In this document: positions 1 to 5,430 of the stretch, one piece after another
Layout of the letters: the number at the start of each line of letters is the position of its first letter
Position numbering within the stretch: the first letter of the stretch is position 1
Assembly: GCA_015487895.1 (NCBI GenBank)
Contig: WFOW01000395.1
Location: 1 to 13,000 of the forward strand
Direction: 5' to 3'
Source: Gammaproteobacteria bacterium
Lineage (GTDB): Bacteria > Pseudomonadota > Gammaproteobacteria > S144-34
Length of the DNA stretch: 13,000 nucleotides
Made by a program: the position numbers and the translations under genes
Notes under the pieces: generated by a model
The model's database searches: none
What the model was told of the DNA's origin: nothing
Seen by the model: the letters and a program-made list of their open reading frames with translations, nothing else

Positions 1-573
1 GCCGCCGCCTCGAGCTCGTCGCGGTGGACCACCTGGCGGGCATCGCCGAAGGCGGCGGCCGACCAGGTGATCTGGGCGAGCGCGCGCGCGCCCGCCATCG
101 AGGCGCACCGGCCGCAGGACCTCGCGGTCGTGGAGGCCGACGCCGTCGCCGTGCTGCGGCGCTACGCCGCGGGCGCGCTGCGGCCCGCGGGCGGGGCGCC
201 GCTCATCCCGCTGCAGGCCGTGGACGAGGTGCTGGTGATGGGCGGCACGGGCCTGCTGCGCGCCTTCCAGCGGGCGCTGGCCCCGGGCGGCGCGCTGGCC
301 GGGGCCTTCCGCCCGGGCGTCGAGGCCTACGGCACCGTCGGCAGCCCCATGCAGTGCATGCTCAAGGGCGTGTGCGCCCAGTGCCTGCAGTGGCAGGTGG
401 ACCCGCGCACGGGGCGGCGCACGCGGGTGGTGTTCTCGTGCGCCGAGCAGGACCAGCCGCTGCTGCGCGTGGACCTCGACAACCTCGCCGCGCGCCAGGC
501 CCAGAACCGGCTCCAGGACCGCCTCGGCGACCTCTGGCTCCGCTACGTCCTCGAGCGGGCGGGGAGAGCCTGA
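1..573 (+). CDS. C-terminal part of a flavin/Fe-S oxidoreductase (ferredoxin-reductase / dihydroorotate-dehydrogenase electron-transfer-like domain), 5' end outside window
   Basis: The visible part resembles the C-terminal NAD-binding and Fe-S tail of ferredoxin-NADP-reductase/PyrK-like modules. As I recall, such modules are fused to pyridine-nucleotide-disulfide (glutamate-synthase beta-like) oxidoreductases in proteobacteria. A nucleotide-binding turn, VLVMGGTG, precedes the motif SPMQCMLKGVCAQC. The cysteine codons begin at 355, 373, 382 and 439, giving C-x5-C-x2-C and a later C, as expected for a [2Fe-2S] centre. The end (QDQPLLRVDLDNL onwards) is typical of this tail. The gene stops with TGA at 571-573 and faces the tlpA-like gene across 44 bases. 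From about 58 onward the frame is convincing. Before about base 50 the frame beginning at base 3 reads more like protein (ELVAVDHLAGIAE), which suggests a one-base frameshift near 51 (see findings). The family is fairly certain; substrate and electron partner cannot be told from this fragment. Confidence 0.75.
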   Translation, partial: AAASSSSRWTTWRASPKAAADQVIWASARAPAIEAHRPQDLAVVEADAVAVLRRYAAGALRPAGGAPLIPLQAVDEVLVMGGTGLLRAFQRALAPGGALAGAFRPGVEAYGTVGSPMQCMLKGVCAQCLQWQVDPRTGRRTRVVFSCAEQDQPLLRVDLDNLAARQAQNRLQDRLGDLWLRYVLERAGRA

Positions 574-617
574 GGCCGGGCCCCCGCCGGCCGGGTCCCG
601 GGTGGGAGGAGGAAGGC

Positions 618-1214
618 TCAGCCGCCGGCGGCAGCCGCGGGCCGGGCGGCGGGCGCGCCGCCCGCGCCTTTCAGCAGCGCGCGTACGGGGTCGAGCAGCG
701 CCGGGTCGTCCCACTCGCGCCCGCCGACGGCGCGGTAGGCCACCCGCCCCTGCGGATCGATGACGAAGGTGGTCGGCAGCGCCATGGTGCCGATGCCGGT
801 GAGCTGGCGGTAGCGGTCGGCCACCTCGGAGCGCTCGTCGAGGAGGATGGGGAAGCTCAGGTCCATGCGCGCGGTGAAGCCGAAGATGGTGTCGGCGTCC
901 TCGCCCACGTTGACCGCGACCAGCACGATGGGCTCGCCCCGTGCGCGGAGCTCGCGCCAGGCGCGCTCCATGGAGGGCATCTCCTTGCGGCAGGGCGGGC
1001 ACCAGGTGGCCCAGAAGTTCAGGATCACCGCCTTGCCGCGCAGGTCCGAGAGCCGCAGGCGCCTGCCGTCGAGGTCGGCGAGCTCGAAGTCGGGGGCCGT
1101 GACCCGGGGCTCGACCGGGGTCAGGCCGCGGGTGAGGGCGGGCCCCGCGGCCAGGGCCGCCACGGGCAGCAGGCACAGGATCGGCGCGATCGCGCGTGTC
1201 AGGGCTCGATACAC
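618..1214 (-). CDS. TlpA-family periplasmic thioredoxin-like disulfide reductase
   Basis: This 198-residue secreted thioredoxin-fold protein probably reduces or exchanges disulfides of periplasmic targets (TlpA/ResA/DsbE type). Residues 1-23 form a signal peptide (basic start, ILCLLPVAALAA core, AAG end). A peroxiredoxin/TlpA-like domain follows from about residue 38 (APDFELADLDG). The active site WCPPC has cysteines at 72 and 75, and the cis-proline loop ALPTTFVID has Pro147. The GEDADTIFGF region corresponds to the usual TlpA insertion. The C-terminus is a low-complexity Ala/Gly/Pro tail. The GTG start at 1214 is chosen because a perfect AGGAGGT lies six bases upstream and the signal peptide begins there; the frame stays open far upstream but codes for no recognisable protein. 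It lies 77 bases downstream of, and on the same strand as, the secreted gene at 1292-1879, so the two may be cotranscribed. The CPPC redox pair is typical of reductants for cytochrome c or thiol proteins, but the target is unknown. Confidence 0.93.
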   Translation of the reverse strand: MYRALTRAIAPILCLLPVAALAAGPALTRGLTPVEPRVTAPDFELADLDGRRLRLSDLRGKAVILNFWATWCPPCRKEMPSMERAWRELRARGEPIVLVAVNVGEDADTIFGFTARMDLSFPILLDERSEVADRYRQLTGIGTMALPTTFVIDPQGRVAYRAVGGREWDDPALLDPVRALLKGAGGAPAARPAAAAGG

Positions 1215-1220
1215 TCCGGG

Positions 1221-1227
1221 ACCTCCT
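1221..1227 (-). promoter_or_regulatory. Strong Shine-Dalgarno site of the tlpA-like gene
   Basis: The minus strand reads AGGAGGT, six bases before the GTG at 1214. It decides the start of the thioredoxin gene, because the reading frame is open for another 184 codons upstream. A GCCGGC-N4-GCCGGC inverted repeat (1229-1244) sits directly in front of it. Confidence 0.8.
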
Positions 1228-1228
1228 C

Positions 1229-1244
1229 GCCGGCTGCCGCCGGC
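1229..1244. repeat. Short GC-only inverted repeat in front of the tlpA-like ribosome site
   Basis: GCCGGC, a four-base loop, then GCCGGC again could form a six-pair hairpin in the leader of the thioredoxin mRNA, ending one base before the SD site. There is no U-tract, so it is not a standard terminator. In DNA this GC-rich such a repeat can arise by chance. Confidence 0.3.
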
Positions 1245-1291
1245 CGTGGGATCGAGGGGACGCGGGCCTCCATCGTAGCGTGCCGCGGCGG

Positions 1292-1879
1292 TCAGCGCAG
1301 CCGCTCCACGTCGGGGGCGCACTCGACGTCCGGAATCACGGGCGCGAGGGGCCGGCCGTCCACGGCGAGCCGCAGGGCGAGGTCCACGTGGGCGCCGGGC
1401 GGGCGCCCCAGGACGATCATGCCCCAGTTGTAGTCGCCGGGGCCGTAGCGCACCCGGCTCGGGAAGAGCGCCCAGCGGAAGGCGATGCGCTGCGCGCGCG
1501 GCAGCCCCGCGGCGCGCCACTCGGCCTCCCACCGCTCGCGCAGCAGCAGGGGACGCGCGCCGTCGGGGCCGATGCTGCGCCAGCGGCGCAGGTCGGCCTC
1601 CACGACCCCCGCACCGTGGTTGCGGATCTCGAGCTGCAGCACGCAGGCCGCCGCGACGCGGTCGGCGCTCGCCCGGTCGAAGCCGCGCGCCAGAAGGAAG
1701 GCGCGCGTCTGGTCCGGCAGCCGCTGTGCCAGGTGGACCGAGACATCGGCGGACTGCCAGCGCCACCAGTGAAGGCCGGTCTCGGGGTCGGTGCCGCTGC
1801 GCACGGCGAGGCCGCCCGCCGCGGCGGCGCCCGGCAGGCAGAGCAGCGTGAGAAGGATCCCCGCGGCGCGGCTTCGCAT
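1292..1879 (-). CDS. Secreted protein of unknown function with two cysteines, next to TlpA
   Basis: This is a 195-residue protein that I cannot assign to a named family. Residues 1-22 look like a cleavable signal peptide (MRSRAAG, then a Leu-rich core ending GAAAAGG). The mature part has many aromatic residues (LHWWRW near 37-41, ALFPSRVRYGPGDYNWGM at 137-154). It contains only two cysteines, C79 (AAACVLQLEIRN) and C187 (DVECAPD), which could form one disulfide. Its neighbour on the same strand, 77 bases downstream, is a TlpA-like CPPC thioredoxin, so a redox link is plausible but is inference. The ATG at 1879 has no proper SD. A TACAAT box (1886-1891 on the minus strand) lies six bases upstream, so the message could be leaderless. 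The coding assignment rests on a good signal peptide, low-repeat sequence and strong third-position GC; the overlapping plus-strand frame in the same region has no protein-like features. Confidence 0.8.
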   Translation of the reverse strand: MRSRAAGILLTLLCLPGAAAAGGLAVRSGTDPETGLHWWRWQSADVSVHLAQRLPDQTRAFLLARGFDRASADRVAAACVLQLEIRNHGAGVVEADLRRWRSIGPDGARPLLLRERWEAEWRAAGLPRAQRIAFRWALFPSRVRYGPGDYNWGMIVLGRPPGAHVDLALRLAVDGRPLAPVIPDVECAPDVERLR

Positions 1880-1885
1880 CCTGGC

Positions 1886-1891
1886 ATTGTA
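1886..1891 (-). promoter_or_regulatory. Possible -10 box (TACAAT) for the secreted two-cysteine gene
   Basis: TACAAT matches TATAAT at five of six positions and stands out in this GC-rich background. It ends six bases before the ATG at 1879, so transcription would start at about the ATG. No convincing -35 is seen. Confidence 0.3.
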
Positions 1892-1900
1892 GCGTTCGGC

Positions 1901-1929
1901 GCGACAGGGACGCGCCTCGCGGCTATGCT
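1901..1929 (+). promoter_or_regulatory. Possible sigma-70 promoter of the membrane glycosyltransferase gene
   Basis: GCGACA (1901-1906), a 17-base spacer and TATGCT (1924-1929) each match the sigma-70 consensus at four of six positions. The predicted start near 1936 would give a leader of about 25 bases to the ATG at 1961. It would make the alternative in-frame ATG at 1925 untranslatable, because that codon lies inside the -10 box. The match is weak. Confidence 0.35.
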
Positions 1930-1960
1930 GGTGCGCCGCCCGCCGGACGGCAGACGGAGA

Positions 1961-3451
1961 ATGGACGAGCGGCGCTTCCTCATCGTGCTCTGGGCGTGGC
2001 TGGCCGCGCACGCGGCGGTGCGCGTGCTGGGATCGCCCGTGCTCGGCGTGGACGACGTCCAGCAGGCCGTGTTCACGCAGTCGCTCGACTGGCACTACGG
2101 CTTCCGGCAGCCGCCGCTCTACACCTGGCTGCTGATCGGCCTCTACGAGCTGCTGGGGCCTGGCCTCGCCCCGCACCTGGTGCTGCGCTACGGGCTGCTG
2201 TTCCTGACGGGCCTCGCGCTCCATCGCGCGGCGCTGCGCCTGCTCGGCGAGCCGCGCCTGGCGGCGGCGGCCGTGATCGGCTACACGCTGCTGCCGCTCT
2301 ACGGCTTCGGGGCACACCAGGGCTTCACCCACACCACGCTCCAGTCTGCCTTCATGGCGCTTACCTTCCTGGCGGCGCTGCAGGTGCTCGAGCGGCCGAC
2401 GGCCGCCGGCTACGGCGTGCTGGGCCTTTGCGTCGGCCTGGGCACCCTGTCGAAATACAGCTTTCCGCTCTATGCCGTGGCGCTCGCGCTCGCCGCGCTC
2501 ACGCGTCCGGAGGGACGGGCGCGCCTGCGCGACCGGCGCCTGGCGCTCACGCTCGCGGCGGCGGCCGCGGTGGCCGGCCCCTTCCTCGCAGCGGCCCAGC
2601 GCGAGGGCTTCAGCCTCGCTGCGCTCGCGGCCGCCGCCGTCGGTGGGGACGAGGCGGGCTACGCCGGGCGGGTGCGCGCCGGGCTCGCGAGCGTGGCGCG
2701 CGCGGTGGCGGAATACCTCAGCCCCGCGTGGCTCGTGGCGCTCGCCCTCTTTCCGCGCGCCTGGCGGCCGCGGCTGCCGGAGCCCGGCCCGGGATGCGCG
2801 CTGGCGCGACGCTCGGTCGCCTTCGGCCTTGGCCTGCTCATCGTGGGCGTGGCTGCGGGGCTCGTCACCCATGTGGAGCAGCGCTGGCTGCCTCCGGTGC
2901 TCTTCCTCGCCCCGCTCGCCTTCGCCTGCCGCGCGGCCGCGGCGCGCGCGCTTGCGCCTTCGAAGCTCCGTGCCTACCTCGCCACCGCCGCGGCGCTGGC
3001 TGCGCTGGTCCTCGTTGGACGGGCGCTCTACTTCGCCGCGGGACCCCTGTGGGGCGACTGGAAGCGCGTGCACGTGCCGTACCCGGCGTGGGCGGACCAG
3101 ATGCGCGCCCTGGGGCTCGCCCCGGCCCTGATCGTCGCCGACGACGAGCATCTGGCGGGCAACCTCCGCGTCCTGCTCCCGCAGGCCCGCATCGCCACGC
3201 CGCGCTACGCCTTCTACCTGCCGCCGCCCCCGCGGCGGCGCGGCGGCTGCCTGCTCGCCTGGCGCGCCGACCGCTCGCCCGATCCGCCGCCGCGCCTGCT
3301 CGCCTTCGCCCGCGAACGGCTCGGGCTCGCCCCGGAGCCCGGGCGGGAGCGGCGCATCTACCTGCGCGCGCCCCTGCTCGGCGCCGGCGAGCGAGGCCCC
3401 TTCGCGCGTCTCGGGCTGCTGCGGGTGCGCTGCCCTTTCGGGGTGGGCTAG
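1961..3451 (+). CDS. GT-C membrane glycosyltransferase, PMT_2/ArnT-like (GT39 family type)
   Basis: This 496-residue multi-pass inner-membrane protein probably moves a sugar from a polyprenyl-phosphate donor onto an acceptor on the periplasmic face. After the first membrane segment (LIVLWAWLAAHAAVRVL) it has the first-loop motif expected of PMT_2 proteins: D31-D32 in GVDDVQQ, SLDWHYG, and QPPLYTWL at 50-57, comparable to the D-E...KPPL of the family. About ten further hydrophobic segments follow (e.g. GYGVLGLCVGLGTLSKYSFP, around residues 147-166). The C-terminal ~130 residues (from VPYPAWADQMRALG) are soluble, hydrophilic and Pro/Arg-rich. The ATG at 1961 is preceded closely by GGAG; the ATG at 1925 is possible but lacks an SD. 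The stop codon shares CTAG with the stop of motB. No other glycan gene is near, so the acceptor (lipid A, a lipid, pilin or flagellin) cannot be told. Confidence 0.82.
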   Translation: MDERRFLIVLWAWLAAHAAVRVLGSPVLGVDDVQQAVFTQSLDWHYGFRQPPLYTWLLIGLYELLGPGLAPHLVLRYGLLFLTGLALHRAALRLLGEPRLAAAAVIGYTLLPLYGFGAHQGFTHTTLQSAFMALTFLAALQVLERPTAAGYGVLGLCVGLGTLSKYSFPLYAVALALAALTRPEGRARLRDRRLALTLAAAAAVAGPFLAAAQREGFSLAALAAAAVGGDEAGYAGRVRAGLASVARAVAEYLSPAWLVALALFPRAWRPRLPEPGPGCALARRSVAFGLGLLIVGVAAGLVTHVEQRWLPPVLFLAPLAFACRAAAARALAPSKLRAYLATAAALAALVLVGRALYFAAGPLWGDWKRVHVPYPAWADQMRALGLAPALIVADDEHLAGNLRVLLPQARIATPRYAFYLPPPPRRRGGCLLAWRADRSPDPPPRLLAFARERLGLAPEPGRERRIYLRAPLLGAGERGPFARLGLLRVRCPFGVG

Positions 3452-4398
3452 CCGCGCCGCTCGGACGCGGTGGGCGCCGGCGCCTCGCCCTTCGCCGCGC
3501 GCTCGGGCGCTGCCGGCGGGTGGGCAGACTCCATCCCCCGCATCGCCTCCTCGGTCTCCTTGTTCATGACGATGATGCTGATGCGGCGGTTGATGGGGTT
3601 GTAGGGGTCCTCCTTGTCGAACAGCACCGTGGAGGCGAAGCCGACGATGCGGCCCACCTTCTTCGGGTCCATGCCGCCGGCGACGAGCTCGCGGCGGGCG
3701 GCGTTGGCACGGTCCGTGGAGAGCTCCCAGTTGCTGTAGTCGGCGCGGTTGACGTAGGGGCGCGCGTCGGTGTGGCCGCTGATGCTGATGCGGTTGGGCA
3801 CCTCGTTGATGAAGCGGGCGAGCTCACGCAGGATCTTCACCGTGTAGGGCTTGAGCTGCGCGGAGCCGAGGTCGAACATCGGCCGGTTCTCCTTGTCCAC
3901 GATCTGGATGCGCAGCCCTTCCGGCGTGATGTCGAGCAGGAGCTGGTCCTTGAAGGGCTTGAGCGCCTGGCTGCGCTCGATCGCCGCCTTGAGCTGGGCC
4001 ATGAGCTCCTCGAGGCGGCGGCGCTCGAGCTCGCGCGCCAGCCGCTCGACCTCCTCGGGCGAGCCCCGCTTCCAGGGCTCGCCGTCGCGCCCCTTGGGCA
4101 CGTCCATGGTGCCGCCGAAATTGATCATGCTGTCGCTGGCCCCGCCCGGCCCCTGGACGCTGGGGCTGGTGGAGGGGGTGGCGCTCGCACCCTCGACCGC
4201 GCTCGGGTTGCGGAAGTACTCGGAGATGGCGCCGAGCTGCTCCTCGGTGGTGGCCTCGAGCAGCCACATGAGGAGGAAGAAGGCCATCATGGCGGTGACG
4301 AAATCGGCGAGCGCCACCTTCCAGGCGCCGCCATGATGGCCGTGGCCGCCCTTGCGGACCTTCTTGACGACGATGGTGTGCTTCTTGTCGTCCGCCAT
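3448..4398 (-). CDS. motB: Flagellar motor stator protein MotB (proton type)
   Basis: This 316-residue stator subunit anchors the MotA/MotB channel to peptidoglycan and carries the proton site. A short basic, His/Gly-rich cytoplasmic tail (1-24) is followed by one membrane helix (about 27-48) with the essential Asp at position 32 in ALADFVTAMMAF, the same number as in E. coli MotB. The sequence after it (TTEEQLGAISEYFRNP, 50-65) is the plug region. A Ser/Pro/Gly-rich linker and a charged helix (114-143) lead to an OmpA-like domain (about 155-280) with SGHTDAR (207-213), NWELSTDRANAAR (223-235) and NRRI (270-273). The tail after 280 is disordered and Ala/Pro/Glu-rich. It starts 14 bases after the motA stop with only a weak SD, so translation is probably coupled to motA. 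Its stop overlaps that of the convergent glycosyltransferase gene. Confidence 0.97.
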   Translation of the reverse strand: MADDKKHTIVVKKVRKGGHGHHGGAWKVALADFVTAMMAFFLLMWLLEATTEEQLGAISEYFRNPSAVEGASATPSTSPSVQGPGGASDSMINFGGTMDVPKGRDGEPWKRGSPEEVERLARELERRRLEELMAQLKAAIERSQALKPFKDQLLLDITPEGLRIQIVDKENRPMFDLGSAQLKPYTVKILRELARFINEVPNRISISGHTDARPYVNRADYSNWELSTDRANAARRELVAGGMDPKKVGRIVGFASTVLFDKEDPYNPINRRISIIVMNKETEEAMRGMESAHPPAAPERAAKGEAPAPTASERRG

Positions 4399-4412
4399 GG
4401 GCGCTCAGGGCC

Positions 4413-5270
4413 TCAGCCCTTCTTCTGCTTGATGTGCTCCTCGAGCTCGCGGAAGCTCGGGCGCAGGCTCGGGTACATGGCCTTGCGGCCGAACTCGACC
4501 GCCACCTGGGGGCTGTAGCCGTTGACCGTGGCGAGCAGGCAGACCTTGATCACCTCGAAGAACTTGCCGTCCTCGCGCACCACGTGCTCCAGCGCCTGGC
4601 CCATGGGCCCGACGAAGCCGTAGGCGAGCAGGATGCCGAGGAAGGTGCCCACGAGGGCGGCGGCGACGTGGGCGCCGATCTGCTCGATGGGCCCGCCGAT
4701 GGAGGCCATCGTGATCGTGATGCCGAGCACCGCGGCCACGATGCCGAAGCCCGGCAGTCCCTCGGCGACCTTGTTGATGGCGGAGGCCGGGAGCTCGGCC
4801 TCCTGGTGGTGGGTCTCGATCTCCACGTCCATGAGGTTCTCGAGCTCGAAGGGGTTCATGTTCCCGCCCACCATCAGGCGCAGGTAGTCCGTGATGAACT
4901 CGACGGCGTGATGGTCCTTCAGGATGCGCGGGTACTTCTTGAAGATCTCGCTGTTCTCGGGCTCCTCGACGTCGTTCTCGATCGCCATCAGCCCCTCCTT
5001 GCGCGCCTTGGCGAAGAGGTCGTAGAGGAGCGAGAGCAGGTCCATGTAGGCGGCCTTGTTGTAGCGTGGCCCCTTCATGATCGTCGGCAGGCTCTTCATC
5101 ACCCGCAGGACGATCTTCATGGGGTTGGCGATGACGAAGGCGCCGAAGGCGGCGCCGCCGATGACCAGCAGCTCGTAGGGCTGCCAGAGCGCGGCCAGAT
5201 TGCCGTGCGAGAGCACGTAGCCGCCCGCCACGCTTCCGATTACGATCACGATTCCGATGATCAGGTTCAT
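4413..5270 (-). CDS. motA: Flagellar motor stator protein MotA
   Basis: This 285-residue protein has four membrane helices and forms the proton channel with MotB. The key residues fall at the E. coli numbers: R90 and E98 in the large cytoplasmic loop (KARKEGLMAIENDVEEP), which contact the rotor protein FliG, and P173 (GLPGFG) and P222 (VGPMG) in helices 3 and 4. Helices lie at about 2-20, 33-50, 170-190 and 200-222. The C-terminus is charged (EEHIKQKKG). The ATG at 5270 has TAAGG about ten bases upstream. This is the first gene of a two-gene motAB operon, and a strong sigma-28 promoter match lies 57-84 bases upstream (5327-5354), placing it among late flagellar genes. Length and motifs are normal for the proton-driven, E. 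coli-like type. Confidence 0.98.
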   Translation of the reverse strand: MNLIIGIVIVIGSVAGGYVLSHGNLAALWQPYELLVIGGAAFGAFVIANPMKIVLRVMKSLPTIMKGPRYNKAAYMDLLSLLYDLFAKARKEGLMAIENDVEEPENSEIFKKYPRILKDHHAVEFITDYLRLMVGGNMNPFELENLMDVEIETHHQEAELPASAINKVAEGLPGFGIVAAVLGITITMASIGGPIEQIGAHVAAALVGTFLGILLAYGFVGPMGQALEHVVREDGKFFEVIKVCLLATVNGYSPQVAVEFGRKAMYPSLRPSFRELEEHIKQKKG

Positions 5271-5326
5271 CGCCGCTGCGCCTTAGGTCCTTTTCCGTAT
5301 CCTGTGTGTACGGGCCTCGCGCCCGC

Positions 5327-5354
5327 TTATCGGCCGGTGGGGCGCCGGACTTGA
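5327..5354 (-). promoter_or_regulatory. Sigma-28 (FliA) promoter for motAB
   Basis: On the minus strand, TCAAGTCC (5347-5354), a 12-base spacer and a perfect GCCGATAA (5327-5334) match the enteric sigma-28 consensus TAAAGTTT-N11-GCCGATAA. The -10 matches eight of eight positions and the -35 five of eight. The predicted start near 5319 leaves a leader of about 50 bases before motA. Sigma-28 control of motAB is known in enteric bacteria. Confidence 0.8.
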
Positions 5355-5371
5355 GCCTGCGGCCGGGAGGC

Positions 5372-5398
5372 TAAAGGGCCGCGGCATCCGGCCGACAT
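5372..5398 (+). promoter_or_regulatory. Probable sigma-28 (FliA) promoter for the HDOD gene
   Basis: TAAAG (from 5372) followed by GCCGACAT (5391-5398) has the exact TAAA-N15-GCCGATAA spacing. The -10 matches six of eight positions, including the invariant GCCGA. The predicted start near 5405 gives a leader of about 26 bases to the ATG at 5431. It lies back to back with the motAB promoter, with 17 bases between the two -35 boxes. Confidence 0.6.
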
Positions 5399-5430
5399 GC
5401 ACGGGGACGGGCCTGGCCGCGGAAGGGACG

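Noticed and set aside
574..617. Possible terminator between the convergent oxidoreductase and thioredoxin genes
   Set aside because: The 44 bases are GC-rich and contain CCGGCCGG and CCCGGG palindromes, but no clear stem-loop followed by a T-run on either strand.
24..1433. Plus-strand open frame covering the first 1.4 kb
   Set aside because: Only its first ~9 codons look like protein (part of the frameshifted oxidoreductase); the remainder is antisense to the thioredoxin and its upstream neighbour.
1925..1960. Twelve-residue N-terminal extension of the glycosyltransferase from the ATG at 1925
   Set aside because: There is no SD before it, the added residues are Arg/Pro-rich ahead of a natural start, and a candidate -10 box overlaps that ATG.
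1996..4518. Long plus-strand open frame crossing the glycosyltransferase and motB
   Set aside because: Its translation is Arg/Ala/Pro-rich low-complexity sequence, and it overlaps two genes with clear family motifs in other frames.
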